Assembly: GCA_023388355.1 (NCBI GenBank)
Contig: JAEWGI010000065.1
Span: forward strand, 1-64,000
Direction of reading: 5' to 3'
Length of the DNA: 64,000 nucleotides
DNA from: Pseudomonadota bacterium
GTDB lineage: Bacteria > Pseudomonadota > Gammaproteobacteria > Xanthomonadales > Xanthomonadaceae
This document shows positions 26,279-35,180 of this stretch, piece by piece (positions within the stretch are counted from its first letter, which is position 1; the number at the start of each line of letters is the position of its first letter). The position numbers were made by a program, and so were the translations under genes. A model generated the notes under the pieces. That model did no database searches and had not been told where the DNA came from. It saw nothing but the letters and a program-made list of their open reading frames with translations.

Positions 26279-26941
26279 TCAGCTGCGCGGCGCGTCCGGC
26301 TGGCGGTCGGGCGCAGCGTCGCGGAACGCGGGCAGTTCCAGGCAGGCCTGTTCGACCGCGACGATCGTTGGCCAGCGCTCCATGTCCACGCCGAAGCGGC
26401 GGGCGTTGTAGACCTGCGGCACCAGGCAGCAGTCGGCGATGCCGGGCACGTGCCCGTCGCTGAATGCACCGGTTGCCGGATGGTCGCGCAGCAGCGCCTC
26501 GAGCGCGTCGAAGCCCTCTTCGATCCAGTGCCGGATCCAGACGTCGCGCTCGGGCTGGGGCACGTTCCACTCCTGCTCCAGGAAGCGCATCACCCGCAGG
26601 TTGTTGAGCGGATGGACGTCGGCCGCGACCAGCTGCGCGATCGCGCGCACGCGCTGTCGCTCGCGCGAGGTGGCCGGCAGCAGCGGCGGGCTCGGCCACA
26701 CCTCGTCGATGTATTCGAGGATTGCCAGCGACTGCCGGAACAGGCGCTGGCCGTGCTGCAGCACCGGCACCAGCCGCTGCGGGTTGGTTTCGGCGAACCC
26801 GGGCGCGAGCTGCTCGCCGCCGTCGCGCAGCAGGTGCACCGGCACCGTCTCGTACGCCAGCCCCTTGAGATTCAGGCCGATGCGCACGCGATAGGACGCG
26901 CTTGACCGCCAGTACGAGTACAGCCGCAATTCTTCGTTCAC
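26279..26941 (-). CDS. maiA: Maleylacetoacetate isomerase (zeta-class glutathione transferase)
   Basis: This 220-residue protein isomerises maleylacetoacetate to fumarylacetoacetate with glutathione in tyrosine degradation. The zeta-class signature SSASYRVRIGLNLKG (residues ~11-25), the glutathione-binding NPQRLVPVL and QSLAILEYIDE, and the C-terminal GIADCCLVPQVYNARRF segment are all present. GTG at 26941 with a purine-rich GGGGAGCCGGA just upstream is chosen because the family starts only a few residues before the signature. It is convergent with pilU, 16 bp away, and lies near the fumarylacetoacetase gene, which catalyses the next step. Confidence 0.88.
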   Translation of the reverse strand: MNEELRLYSYWRSSASYRVRIGLNLKGLAYETVPVHLLRDGGEQLAPGFAETNPQRLVPVLQHGQRLFRQSLAILEYIDEVWPSPPLLPATSRERQRVRAIAQLVAADVHPLNNLRVMRFLEQEWNVPQPERDVWIRHWIEEGFDALEALLRDHPATGAFSDGHVPGIADCCLVPQVYNARRFGVDMERWPTIVAVEQACLELPAFRDAAPDRQPDAPRS

Positions 26942-27154
26942 TCCGGCTCCCCCTGGGCCAGTCCTGCCGTGCGCGACCGGACGACCGGTGGCTGCGCGTT
27001 GCCACGCCCGGTCCCGCCGGTCATGCGTGTTCCCCGCACGTGCACATATCAATACGTGTTCGGGGGCCGGCTCCGGACGCCGGCACGACGACTGCCCATC
27101 CTGACCGCCCCGCGCAGCCGGGACCCGCCACCCGTCGCGCCAGCTTCCCGCCCG

Positions 27155-28144
27155 TCAGGACGCGGCCTGCCGCTCGATCCGCTGCTCGATGGCGCCGAAA
27201 ATGCTGCGACCATCGCGATCGAGCATCTCGATCCGCACCCGGTCGCCGAAGGACAGGAACGGCGTCACCGCCTCGCCGGTCTCCAGCGCCTCGACCGTGC
27301 GCCGTTCGGCGAAGCACGAGGCGCCGGTGGACGTGTCCTGGTTGGCGATCGTGCCCGAACCGACCAGGGTGCCGGCCGACAGCGGCCGGGTACGGGCCAC
27401 GTGCGCCACCAGCTGGGCGAAGTCGAACTGCATGTCCACGCCGGCCTCCGGCGCGCCGAACCATTCGCCGTTGACGTGGGTGAGCAGCGGCAGGTGCAGC
27501 TTGTTGTCCCGCCAGGCTTCTCCCAGCTCGTCTGGGGTGACGAACACCGGCGACAGCGCCGAGCGCGGCTTGGACTGCAGGAAGCCGAAGCCCTTGGCCA
27601 GCTCGGCCGGGATCAGGTTGCGCAGGCTCACGTCGTTGACCAGGCCGACAAGCTGGATGTGCCCGGCGGCCTGTTCCGGCGACGCCGCCATCGGCACGTC
27701 GTCGGTCACCACCACGATCTCGGCCTCCAGGTCGATGCCGTACTCCTCGCTGCCGACCCTGACCGGATCGCGCGGCCCGAGGAAGCCGGCGCTGGTGGCC
27801 TGGTACATCAGCGGATCGGTATAGAAGCTGGCGGGCACCTCGGCGCCGCGCGCCCGGCGCACGCGCTCGACGTGCGGCAGGTAGGCGCTGCCGTCGACGA
27901 ACTCGTAGGCGCGCGGCAGCGGCGCGGCCAGCGCCTGCATGTCCAGGTCGAACACGCCGTCGGCATCGCCGCCCTCGAGCGACTGCGCCAGCGCGTTCAG
28001 GCGCGGCGCGGTGTTGCTCCAGTCCTCCAGCGCGCGCTGCAGCGTGGGCGCGATTCCCGCCGCGCGCACCGCGCGGGTCAGGTCGCGCGACACCACGACG
28101 AGGGTCCCGTCGCGGCCGCCTTCCTTGAGTGAACCGAGTTTCAT
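27155..28144 (-). CDS. fahA: Fumarylacetoacetate hydrolase family protein (fumarylacetoacetase)
   Basis: The product is 329 residues, in line with bacterial two-domain FAH proteins. It begins MKLGSLKEGGRDGTLVVVSR. The metal and catalytic region is recognisable in YEFVDGSAYLPHVERVRRA, GIDLEAEIVVVTDDVP and LVGLVNDVSLRNLIP. GTLVGSGTIANQDTSTGASC is the typical loop near the active site. It is predicted to cleave fumarylacetoacetate to fumarate and acetoacetate, the last step of tyrosine catabolism, and is encoded beside maiA. The two upper enzymes (hppD, hmgA) are 30 kb away. Confidence 0.9.
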   Translation of the reverse strand: MKLGSLKEGGRDGTLVVVSRDLTRAVRAAGIAPTLQRALEDWSNTAPRLNALAQSLEGGDADGVFDLDMQALAAPLPRAYEFVDGSAYLPHVERVRRARGAEVPASFYTDPLMYQATSAGFLGPRDPVRVGSEEYGIDLEAEIVVVTDDVPMAASPEQAAGHIQLVGLVNDVSLRNLIPAELAKGFGFLQSKPRSALSPVFVTPDELGEAWRDNKLHLPLLTHVNGEWFGAPEAGVDMQFDFAQLVAHVARTRPLSAGTLVGSGTIANQDTSTGASCFAERRTVEALETGEAVTPFLSFGDRVRIEMLDRDGRSIFGAIEQRIERQAAS

Positions 28145-28186
28145 GGCGCTCCGGCTGGGTTGGGGAGGGGTTTCGATTGTAATGGT

Positions 28187-28290
28187 GGGGCTGGGGGCTG
28201 GGGGCTGGGGGCTGGGGGCTGGGGGCTAGGGACTAGGGACTAGGGACTAGGGACCGGGGATTGGGGATTGGGGGTCGGGGTCGGGGGCCG
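28187..28290. repeat. G-rich heptamer tandem array
   Basis: Units of GGGGCTG repeat from about 28187 to 28227, then GGGACTA repeats to about 28251, followed by GGGGATT/GGGGTCG-like units. The plus strand thus carries many closely spaced G runs and could form G-quadruplexes. It lies upstream of the fumarylacetoacetase gene (minus strand). The array looks like slippage-prone simple repeat DNA. Confidence 0.8.
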
Positions 28291-28344
28291 CCAGCGGAAG
28301 ATGTCGGATCAGCGGATCGGCTGCGAAGTCCGAAACCCGCCTTT

Positions 28345-28412
28345 CCCTGTCCCCTGTCCCCTGTCCCCTGTCCCCTGTCCCCTGCCCCCTGTCCCCTGTC
28401 CCCTGTCCCAAT
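28345..28412. repeat. C-rich heptamer tandem array (CCCCTGT)n
   Basis: About nine or ten head-to-tail units of CCCCTGT, with one CCCCTGC variant, follow the G-rich array by some 55 bp. The G-rich strand is here the minus strand. The array abuts the 3' end of the 2OG-Fe oxygenase gene. Confidence 0.85.
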
Positions 28413-28425
28413 CCCCGCCTCCCAA

Positions 28426-29169
28426 TCACCCCTCCCCCTGGAACCCTCCCGCCCTGAACGTCAGCACCAGCGTGTCCCGATGGCCGTGCCCGCCTTCGGT
28501 CGCCGGCTGGATCGGCGTGGATTCGTGGATCACCAGGCCGTCGTCAAGGAACAGCAGCGACCAGGGTTCGTGCAGGGTGAAGCGCTGGCCGGCCGGGCCG
28601 TTCGCCTCGAATACGCGGGTCTCGCCCCCCTTGATCGCGTGGCGCGACACCAGGATCACGGCGACGAAGTCCACGCCGTCGCGATGCGCGCCCTCGGGCG
28701 TGGGCCGGCCGATGCCGTCGGCGGTGTCGATCCGGAACTGGTGCGCCTCCACGTACCACGGCTGCGCGCCGGCGAGCGCCGAACACCAGCGCCCCAGCCC
28801 ACGCAGCAGCGCCGGCCAGACCGGCGCGGCGACGGTCGCGGGCGCGACCGGTTCGAACATGCGCAGCATGCCGCCGTGCAGGGCGTTGTAGTCCAGCGAC
28901 TGCCAGTGGGCGCGGTGCGGTGCCTGGCGCACGTGCTCGCCGTCGACCACGAAGCAGGAATGGCGCCGGTGGCGGTAGCGGCCGCCGTCGCGCAGGTAGG
29001 CGTCGGCGGGCAGGTCGTCCCAGGAGGGCTCCAGGCCTTCGAAATCGCCCTCGCGCGCCTGCGCCAGCTCGGACAGGGCGCGCGGCGGGAGCACGGCGAA
29101 GCCGCGGACGCGGACGTCGTCCGGGGCGCTGCGCGCATCGGACAGGGGCGGGTGGAAGGGAGCCATCAT
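28426..29169 (-). CDS. 2OG-Fe(II) dioxygenase family protein
   Basis: The product is 247 residues. It resembles the 2OG-Fe dioxygenase family PF10014, with [18 protein letters not shown] giving the H-x-D iron ligands, and [18 protein letters not shown] giving the distal His, followed by [12 protein letters not shown] with a likely 2-oxoglutarate-binding Arg. Some relatives hydroxylate free amino acids, but the substrate here cannot be inferred. ATG at 29169 is used; the next codon is also ATG. The gene lies between repeat arrays and tRNA-Gln and is probably monocistronic. Confidence 0.75.
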   Translation of the reverse strand: MMAPFHPPLSDARSAPDDVRVRGFAVLPPRALSELAQAREGDFEGLEPSWDDLPADAYLRDGGRYRHRRHSCFVVDGEHVRQAPHRAHWQSLDYNALHGGMLRMFEPVAPATVAAPVWPALLRGLGRWCSALAGAQPWYVEAHQFRIDTADGIGRPTPEGAHRDGVDFVAVILVSRHAIKGGETRVFEANGPAGQRFTLHEPWSLLFLDDGLVIHESTPIQPATEGGHGHRDTLVLTFRAGGFQGEG

Positions 29170-29287
29170 CGGCGGATTCTAGCGTGCGGGGTTTCGGGGC
29201 TTTGGGGCCTTGGAGGTGCGCGGGGGTTCGGGGCTTCGGGAGGTGCACGGGGTTCGGGCATCCGGCCTTCGGTGACCCCCTCCCCGG

Positions 29288-29308
29288 CCCTCCCCCGGCG
29301 GGGGAGGG
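29288..29308. repeat. Third copy of the CCCTCCCCC/GGGGGAGGG hairpin repeat
   Basis: The same 9-bp arms as the two hairpins near 21.9 kb are separated here by GGC only. It lies between the oxygenase gene and tRNA-Gln. Confidence 0.7.
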
Positions 29309-29348
29309 GGAAAGCGTTGGAGGAGACGGGTGCGCAGGGCGCACAAAC

Positions 29349-29378
29349 GGAAAGACCCGCCTCGAGGCGGGTCTTTCC
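29349..29378 (-). terminator. Perfect hairpin terminator downstream of tRNA-Gln
   Basis: GGAAAGACCCGCC at 29349-29361 pairs perfectly with GGCGGGTCTTTCC at 29366-29378 around a TCGA loop. It begins 12 bp beyond the CCA end of the tRNA, in minus-strand orientation, and the downstream strand reads GTTTGTG. It most likely ends the rplM-rpsI-tRNA transcript. Confidence 0.8.
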
Positions 29379-29390
29379 GGTATCGCGATG

Positions 29391-29465
29391 TGGCAGCCCC
29401 GGATGGATTCGAACCACCGAATGCCTGAGTCAGAGTCAGGTGCCTTACCGCTTGGCGACGGGGCT
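29391..29465 (-). tRNA. tRNA-Gln (CTG anticodon)
   Basis: The 75-nt sequence folds as a cloverleaf. The acceptor stem AGCCCCG pairs with CGGGGCT, followed by discriminator G and an encoded CCA. The anticodon arm is CCTGA-CTCTGAC-TCAGG with CTG at positions 34-36. The T arm is GGTGGTTCGAATCCATC. It lies 48 bp behind rpsI on the same strand and ahead of a strong hairpin, so it is probably co-transcribed with the ribosomal protein genes. Confidence 0.95.
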
Positions 29466-29513
29466 ATGGGACCGATTGTAACGCCACCGCAGGGCGATGG
29501 CGTCGATACGGCA

Positions 29514-29906
29514 TTAACGCTTGGAGAACTGGGTAGCGCGGCGGGCCTTGTGCAGGCCGACCTTCTTGCGCTCGACCTCGCGCGCGTCGCGGGTGACGAA
29601 CCCGGCCTTGCGCAGCTCGGTCTTCAGCGTCTCGTCGTATTCGACCAGCGCGCGGGCGATGCCCAGGCGGATCGCACCGGCCTGGCCGGTGGTCCCGCCG
29701 CCGGTCGCGGTCACGACGATGTCGAAACTCTCGGTGTTGCTGGTCAGCTCCAGCGGCTGGCGCACGATCATGCGCGCCGTCTCGCGGCCGAAGAACTCGT
29801 CCAGCGGACGGCCGTTGACGGTGATGTTGCCGCTGCCCTTGCGCAGGAACACGCGGGCGGTGGAGGACTTGCGACGGCCGGTGCCGTAATTCTGGGTGAT
29901 AGCCAT
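29514..29906 (-). CDS. rpsI: 30S ribosomal protein S9
   Basis: The product is 130 residues, the normal S9 length. It shows [20 protein letters not shown] at the start, the [20 protein letters not shown] core, and the invariant basic end [16 protein letters not shown] that reaches into the ribosomal P site. The gene starts 3 nt after the rplM stop, the standard rplM-rpsI operon. Confidence 0.97.
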   Translation of the reverse strand: MAITQNYGTGRRKSSTARVFLRKGSGNITVNGRPLDEFFGRETARMIVRQPLELTSNTESFDIVVTATGGGTTGQAGAIRLGIARALVEYDETLKTELRKAGFVTRDAREVERKKVGLHKARRATQFSKR

Positions 29907-29909
29907 CGT

Positions 29910-30338
29910 TTAGATATCCAGGGGCAGGGGCTGCTGGGCGGCGTGCGGGTGCTCGGCACCCTTGTACACCTTGAGCTTGCGGTACATGGCGCGGCCAAGC
30001 GTGTTCTTCGGCAGCATGCCCTTGACCGCGATCTCGATCACGCGCTCGGGGTGGCGCTCCAGCGCCTGGGCCAGGGTCTCGGTCTTGAGGTTGCCGATGT
30101 GGCCGGTGAAGCGGTGGTAGAGCTTGTCGGTCAGCTTCTTGCCGGTCACCGCGATCTTCTCGGCGTTGATCACGATCAGGTAATCGCCGGTGTCGACGTG
30201 CGGGGTGTAGACGGGCTTGTGCTTGCCGCGCAGGCGGCGCGCGAGTTCGGAACTCAGGCGGCCCAGCGTCTTGCCGGTGGCGTCGACGAGATACCAGTCG
30301 CGCTGGACGGTCTCGGACTTGGCGGTGAAGGTCTTCAT
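29910..30338 (-). CDS. rplM: 50S ribosomal protein L13
   Basis: The product is 142 residues, the same length as E. coli L13. It shows [40 protein letters not shown], and [20 protein letters not shown], all diagnostic. ATG at 30338 follows a GGAGTCATTTTG leader, where GGAG is the ribosome-binding site. The longer reading frame upstream is not used. It is the first gene of the rplM-rpsI operon, with tRNA-Gln behind. Confidence 0.97.
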   Translation of the reverse strand: MKTFTAKSETVQRDWYLVDATGKTLGRLSSELARRLRGKHKPVYTPHVDTGDYLIVINAEKIAVTGKKLTDKLYHRFTGHIGNLKTETLAQALERHPERVIEIAVKGMLPKNTLGRAMYRKLKVYKGAEHPHAAQQPLPLDI

Positions 30339-30536
30339 CAAAATGACTCCGGGCGGGGTGCCTGGTCGGGCTGGTTGCGGGGCCGGAGCGGCCGCGGAAC
30401 GTCGCCTCGCGTTGTGGGGGCGGAACAAAGAAGCGGAATTCTAGCCCGCCACCCGGGCCGGCGCAAGCTGCCCCCCGGCTCTGGCGCCACGGGCAGCGGC
30501 GCGCCAACATGCAGGTTCCCCGCGCCCGGAGTCCCC

Positions 30537-31229
30537 ATGCCCGCCTCGCCGTCCCGCCTGCCGGCCCCCATGCCCGCCCCGCCAGCGCCCGCCCGGCGCA
30601 ACCTGGACCCGGTCGACCGGCTGCTGGTGGAAGCCCAGCGCGCGCTCGACACCGTGTTCGGCCAGCCCGCGGCCAGCCGCGCCAACCCCGCCGGGAACAC
30701 GCCCGACGTCGCGCTGGAACCCGGCGAACGCCGTCACGCCGCCGGCCTGATGCGGATCAACCACGTCGGCGAAGTCTGCGCCCAGGGCCTGTACTTCGGC
30801 CAGGCCGCGGTGGCGCGCGAGGCGTCCACCCGCGAACACCTGCTCGAGGCCGCGCAGGAGGAAACCGACCACCTGGCCTGGTGCGCCGACCGCCTGCGCG
30901 AACTCGACTCGCGTCCCAGCCTGTTCAACCCGCTGTGGTACGGCGGCAGCTACGCCCTTGGCGTGCTGGCCGGCCTGCGCGGCGACGGCTGGAACCTCGG
31001 CTTCGTGGTCGAGACCGAGCGCCAGGTGGAAGCGCACCTGGACGAGCACCTGGACACCCTGCCCCAGGCCGACCAGCGCAGCCGCGACATCCTGCGCACC
31101 ATGAAGGAAGACGAGGCCCGCCACGCCGCCAACGCCGAACTGGCCGGCGCCCGCATCCTGCCGCAGCCGATCCCGACCCTGATGGCGGCGGCATCGCGGG
31201 TGATGAAGACGGTGGCCTATCGGCTGTAA
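30537..31229 (+). CDS. coq7: Coq7-type demethoxyubiquinone hydroxylase
   Basis: The product is 230 residues. This di-iron membrane-associated enzyme performs the C6 hydroxylation of ubiquinone synthesis in bacteria lacking UbiF. The iron ligands are recognisable in [46 protein letters not shown] and [17 protein letters not shown]. The [20 protein letters not shown] segment is the membrane-binding helix. ATG at 30537 is taken; ATG at 30570 would remove 11 Pro-rich residues. It diverges from rplM and converges with speD. Confidence 0.92.
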   Translation: MPASPSRLPAPMPAPPAPARRNLDPVDRLLVEAQRALDTVFGQPAASRANPAGNTPDVALEPGERRHAAGLMRINHVGEVCAQGLYFGQAAVAREASTREHLLEAAQEETDHLAWCADRLRELDSRPSLFNPLWYGGSYALGVLAGLRGDGWNLGFVVETERQVEAHLDEHLDTLPQADQRSRDILRTMKEDEARHAANAELAGARILPQPIPTLMAAASRVMKTVAYRL

Positions 31230-31336
31230 CGCGCGGCACCCGCAAACCGCGGGATCGGCGTTCGCGATTCGCGCCTTGTCCCGAGCCGACCGCTCCGGAA
31301 CCGGCCGGGCGCCTTTCCGGGCCCAGGGTCCCGGGC

Positions 31337-32131
31337 TCAATCCACCAGGTTGCGCCCGTGATACAGCTCCTCGATCTCCCGCTTGAGCCGGGCCTCGATC
31401 TTCATCCGCTCCTTGAACGAGAGGTTGCGCGCCTTCTCCTCGAACAGGTACTGGTCGAGGTCGAAGTCCTTCAGGTGCATCTTGGTGTGGAAGATGTTTT
31501 CCTGGTAGACGTTGACGTCGATCATCTCGTAGCGCGAGCGGATGTTCTTGGCCAGGTAGTCCTGGATCGAGTTGATCTTGTGGTCGATGAAGTGCTTCTT
31601 GCCCTTGATGTCGCGGGTGAAGCCGCGCACGCGGTAATCCATCACCACGATGTCCGACTCCAGGCTCTCGATCAGGTAGTTCAGGGCCTTGAGCGGCGAG
31701 ATCACGCCGCAGGTCGACACGTCGATGTCGGCGCGGAAGGTCGCGATGCCGTTGTCCGGGTGGGTCTCCGGATAGGTGTGGACCGTGATGTGCGACTTGT
31801 CCAGATGCGCGACCACGGCGTCGGAGATCACATCCCGGCCGGCATCCTTCTTGTCGATCACCGGCTCCTCGGAGATGAGGATGGTCACCGACGCGCCCTG
31901 GGGATCGTAGTCCTGGCGGGCGATGTTGAGGATGTTGGCGCCGATGATCTCGGCCACGTCGGTCAGGATCTGGGTCAGCCGGTCGGCGTCGTACTGCTCA
32001 TCGATGTACTCGATATAGCGCCGTCGCTCGTCCTCCGACGAGGCATAGCACACGTCGTAGATGTTGAACGAAAGCGACTTTGTAAGGTTGTTGAAGCCCT
32101 GGAGCTTCAGGCGAGGCAGCGGCTTTACCAC
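31337..32131 (-). CDS. speD: S-adenosylmethionine decarboxylase proenzyme (E. coli type)
   Basis: The 264-residue pyruvoyl enzyme provides decarboxylated SAM for spermidine synthesis. [20 protein letters not shown] matches the E. coli SpeD start. Self-cleavage to create the pyruvoyl group should occur at the Ser in [39 protein letters not shown] is also a family block. GTG at 32131 gives exactly the E. coli-type length (264); the in-frame ATG at 32179 would add 16 residues without family support. It is divergent from clp with a 128-bp shared upstream region. Confidence 0.93.
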   Translation of the reverse strand: MVKPLPRLKLQGFNNLTKSLSFNIYDVCYASSEDERRRYIEYIDEQYDADRLTQILTDVAEIIGANILNIARQDYDPQGASVTILISEEPVIDKKDAGRDVISDAVVAHLDKSHITVHTYPETHPDNGIATFRADIDVSTCGVISPLKALNYLIESLESDIVVMDYRVRGFTRDIKGKKHFIDHKINSIQDYLAKNIRSRYEMIDVNVYQENIFHTKMHLKDFDLDQYLFEEKARNLSFKERMKIEARLKREIEELYHGRNLVD

Positions 32132-32259
32132 GTCGGTCGGTCCCCGGTCGGGCGGACGAAGGGCGGAATTATGCGGCAAAGCCCGTGACCGTTGGGGGAT
32201 GGCGTTTGCTACAAGGGCACGGACGTCCTAATCTCAGCGCTTCCCCCGTTCCCCCCTGC

Positions 32260-32949
32260 ATGAAAACCAGCCCTGTGGCCCTGATCAGCAGCTACCGACG
32301 CCCTTCACACCCGATGGCTCCCGCCCCCGCGACCATCGAACGATTCCTGGCCCACTGCCACCGCCGGCGCTATCCGCCGCGGACCGAGGTGTTCCGCCCC
32401 GGCGATCCGGCCGGAACCCTGTATTTCGTCATCAGCGGCTCGGTCAGCATCATCACCGAGGAGGACGACGGCCGCGAGCTGGTGCTGGGCTACTTCGGCA
32501 ACGGCGAATTCGTGGGCGAAATGGGGCTGTTCATCGAATCGGACGTGCGCGAGGTGATCCTGCGCACCCGCACCCAGTGCGAGCTGGCCGAGATCAGCTA
32601 CGAGCGGCTGTACCAGCTGTTCGACGGCACCCTGGCCAACGACGCCACTTCGATCGTGTACGCGATCGGGGCCCAGCTGTCCCGCCGGCTGCTCGACACC
32701 AGCCGCAAGGCCGGGCGGCTGGCGTTCCTGGACGTCACCGACCGCATCACGCGCACCCTGCACGACCTGACCCGCGAACCGGAGGCGATGAGCCATCCGC
32801 AGGGCACCCAGCTGCGCGTGTCGCGGCAGGAGCTGGCGCGGCTGGTGGGCTGCTCGCGCGAGATGGCCGGGCGGGTCCTGAAGAAGCTGCAGGCTGACGG
32901 CCAGCTGCACGCCCGCGGCAAGACGATCGTGCTGTACGGCACGCGATGA
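32260..32949 (+). CDS. clp: CRP-like global regulator Clp
   Basis: The product is 229 residues. Almost every block matches Xanthomonas Clp: TIERFLAHCHRRRYPPRTEV, FGNGEFVGEMGLFIESDVRE, EPEAMSHPQGTQLRVSRQEL and the recognition helix in LVGCSREMAGRVLKKLQADG. In Xanthomonas, Clp controls extracellular enzymes, exopolysaccharide and pili, and its DNA binding is blocked by cyclic di-GMP. ATG at 32260 is chosen because the Xanthomonas protein is about 230 residues; the frame is open further upstream. The stop overlaps the following acetyltransferase start (ATGA), and the two may be co-translated. Confidence 0.93.
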   Translation: MKTSPVALISSYRRPSHPMAPAPATIERFLAHCHRRRYPPRTEVFRPGDPAGTLYFVISGSVSIITEEDDGRELVLGYFGNGEFVGEMGLFIESDVREVILRTRTQCELAEISYERLYQLFDGTLANDATSIVYAIGAQLSRRLLDTSRKAGRLAFLDVTDRITRTLHDLTREPEAMSHPQGTQLRVSRQELARLVGCSREMAGRVLKKLQADGQLHARGKTIVLYGTR

Positions 32950-33419
32950 GCGTGGGCCATTTCGGCCACCCCGGCAGCCTTCCCGACGCCGACCTGCGCA
33001 GCGCCAGCCTGGTCGACGCCGACGACGTGGCCGCCCTGCTGTGCGAACTGGGCTATCCCTGCGACGCGGACGACGCCGCGCAGCGGATCCGCACGATCTT
33101 CGACAACGACCGCCAGGCGCTGGTGGTGGCCCGCGTGGACGGCATCGTCGCGGGCCTGGTGGCGCTGGATTTCATGTACTACCTGCCGCTGGACACCGTG
33201 ACCTGCCGCATCACCGCGCTCGTGGTGACCTCCTCGGCGCGCGGCCACGGCCTTGGCAGGCAGCTGCTGCGCGAGGCCGAGCGCCGCGCGCGCGCCGGTG
33301 GTGCCGCGCGGCTGGAGCTGTCGAGCGGCTCCCAGCGCACCGAGGCGCACGCGTTCTACCGCGCCTGCGGGTTCGGCGACGGGACGGTGCGGTTCATCAA
33401 GCGGCTGGGGGATGCCTGA
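32946..33419 (+). CDS. GNAT-family N-acetyltransferase
   Basis: The product is 157 residues. The acetyl-CoA loop is in ALVVTSSARGHGLGRQLLRE (RGHGLG), followed by the LELSSGSQRTEAHAFYRACG motif that is common in aminoglycoside- or small-amine-type GNATs. The substrate is unknown. Translation is coupled to clp by a 4-nt ATGA overlap, an arrangement suggesting a link with the regulator, though not proving one. The first ~15 residues (MSVGHFGHPGSLPDA) precede the domain. Confidence 0.82.
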   Translation: MSVGHFGHPGSLPDADLRSASLVDADDVAALLCELGYPCDADDAAQRIRTIFDNDRQALVVARVDGIVAGLVALDFMYYLPLDTVTCRITALVVTSSARGHGLGRQLLREAERRARAGGAARLELSSGSQRTEAHAFYRACGFGDGTVRFIKRLGDA

Positions 33420-33428
33420 GGGGGGCGG

Positions 33429-33490
33429 TGGTTGGTGGTTGGTGGTTGGTACGGCCCGGCCGCGACTGTAGGAGCGGCTTCAGCCGCGAT
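33429..33490. repeat. GGTTGGT triplet repeat plus REP-like palindrome
   Basis: Three tandem GGTTGGT units (33429-33449) are followed by the sequence TGTAGGAGCGGCTTCAGCCG at 33467-33486, whose GCGGCT and AGCCGC arms form a short hairpin. The latter is the typical REP-like palindrome dispersed between genes of Xanthomonadaceae and pseudomonads. It sits between the convergent acetyltransferase and HAD genes. Confidence 0.75.
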
Positions 33491-33497
33491 GGATCTC

Positions 33498-34235
33498 TCA
33501 GCGCCCAGCACTGTTCGCAGGGCGCACCGGCTCCCCGCCGCGATCCGCGCAGCCCCAGTTGAGGATTGGCGTGCCGGCCGGCAGCACCCGCCGGAACATC
33601 TCCACCCGGCCATGTTTCGGGTTGACCACCACCGGCGCCTTCGCGGCGCGCAGAAGGGGCAGGTCGGCGCTGGAATCCGAATAGGCGATGTCGATGTCGC
33701 GGTGGCCGAGCTCGCGCAGCATGCGCATCTTTTCCTCGGCGTGGCAGTGGCGCACGGCCACGATCGCGCCCAGGCGCGGGCCGACCAGGGTGCCGGTCAC
33801 CGGCACCGCCTCGTGGGCGACGAAGGCCAGGATCGCGCGCGCCAGCTCCGGCGGCGCGCCGGTGGCGACCACCACCCGGTCGCCGGCCTCGCGGTGGCGG
33901 TGCAGCACCTCCAGCGCCACCGGCAGCAGGCGGGCGCGGATCTGCGCCTCGTGGCCGGCGACGTAGCGGTCGATGGCGTCGTCGAGCGTGGGCGGCCCCG
34001 ACATGCCCACCGTGCCGATCCAGACGAAGCCGGAAATCCCGTAGCGGCGCGTTGGCAGGAACGCCACCAACGGCCCGAACACCGGCGCCGCCAGCAGCGC
34101 CAGCGCGGTGCGCCACCAGCTGCGCCGGATCAGCCAGGCGAACAGGTGGCTGCCCGAATCGCCGTCGTAGAGGGTGTGATCGAAGTCGAACACCACGAGC
34201 GGCGCATCCGCGCGCGGCGGCTGGCCTGCGCTCAT
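33498..34235 (-). CDS. HAD-superfamily hydrolase (phosphoserine phosphatase-like)
   Basis: The product is 245 residues. Motif I with the nucleophile is [15 protein letters not shown], motif II is [15 protein letters not shown], and motif III/IV is [20 protein letters not shown]. This is the PSPase/HAD-IB arrangement. There is also a cap with a hydrophobic segment ([20 protein letters not shown]) that could associate with membrane. The phosphate substrate is unknown. The ATG overlaps the trpC stop (ATGA), making it the last gene of the trpGDC transcript. Confidence 0.82.
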   Translation of the reverse strand: MSAGQPPRADAPLVVFDFDHTLYDGDSGSHLFAWLIRRSWWRTALALLAAPVFGPLVAFLPTRRYGISGFVWIGTVGMSGPPTLDDAIDRYVAGHEAQIRARLLPVALEVLHRHREAGDRVVVATGAPPELARAILAFVAHEAVPVTGTLVGPRLGAIVAVRHCHAEEKMRMLRELGHRDIDIAYSDSSADLPLLRAAKAPVVVNPKHGRVEMFRRVLPAGTPILNWGCADRGGEPVRPANSAGR

Positions 34236-35059
34236 GCCGGAAAAAACATCCGCCGCAGCGCCTGGCCCGGGTCCGGTTCGCGCATGAACGCCTCGCCCAC
34301 CAGGAACGCGTCGATGCCGGCCGCCCGCATGCGGGCCACGTCGGCGGCGCCGTGGATGCCGCTCTCGGTGACCAGGCGGCGGTCGCGCGGCACCGCATCA
34401 CGCAGCGACAGGGTGGTGTCGAGCGAGACTTCGAAGGTGCGCAGGCTGCGGTTGTTGATGCCCAGCAGCGGCGCCGGCACCTGGATCGCGCGCTCGAGCT
34501 CGTCGATGTCGTGCACCTCGACCAGCACGTCGAGCCCGATCTGCATGGCGGTGCCGGCCAGCTCGGCCAGCTGGCCGTCGGAGAGCGCGGCCACGATCAG
34601 CAGGATGCAGTCGGCGCCCAGCGCGCGCGCCTCGTGCACCTGGTACGGGTCGATGGTGAAGTCCTTGCGCAGCACCGGCAGCGCGCAGGCCGCGCGCGCC
34701 TGCTGCAGGTAGGCATCGGCGCCCTGGAAGAAGTCGACGTCGGTCAGCACCGACAGGCAGGCCGCACCGCCGGCCTCGTAGCTGCGGGCGATGGCGTCGG
34801 GGTGGAAGTCCGCGCGGATCACGCCCCTGGAGGGGCTGGCCTTCTTGATCTCGGCGATCACGGCCGCTGCGCCGGCGGCGATCTTCGCCTCGACCGCGGC
34901 GGCGAAGCCGCGGGTCGGCGGCATGTCGGCAGCCAGGGCGCACATCTCCGCCAGCGGCCGCGCGGCGACCCGTGCGGCGACCTCCTCGGCCTTGCGCGCC
35001 AGGATCTTCTGCAGGATGTCCTCGCGACGCGGGAGCGACGGGCGCAGCAGGTGGTTCAC
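34232..35059 (-). CDS. trpC: Indole-3-glycerol phosphate synthase
   Basis: This 275-residue TIM-barrel enzyme closes the indole ring in tryptophan synthesis. Key motifs are [20 protein letters not shown] (catalytic Lys), [40 protein letters not shown], and [17 protein letters not shown] at 35059, reading [20 protein letters not shown], is the best start: an ATG in frame is only found far upstream in sequence overlapping the ABM gene. A GAGGACG ribosome-binding site precedes it. It forms an operon with trpG, trpD, an ABM-like gene and a HAD gene. Confidence 0.93.
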   Translation of the reverse strand: MNHLLRPSLPRREDILQKILARKAEEVAARVAARPLAEMCALAADMPPTRGFAAAVEAKIAAGAAAVIAEIKKASPSRGVIRADFHPDAIARSYEAGGAACLSVLTDVDFFQGADAYLQQARAACALPVLRKDFTIDPYQVHEARALGADCILLIVAALSDGQLAELAGTAMQIGLDVLVEVHDIDELERAIQVPAPLLGINNRSLRTFEVSLDTTLSLRDAVPRDRRLVTESGIHGAADVARMRAAGIDAFLVGEAFMREPDPGQALRRMFFPA

Positions 35060-35180
35060 GGGCGGGCGTCCTCTTCGATGGCGGCAGGCAGGCCGTGCAT
35101 GATCGCAGGAACATCGCGGCAGGCGCGAGCCGACCACGACGCCGGACCTGCGCTGCCGCATCCGCCACGCCGAGTCCGAC

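Noticed and set aside
28187..28412. Tandem repeats considered as a CRISPR array
   Set aside because: The units are 7 bp with no spacers, and no cas genes are present.
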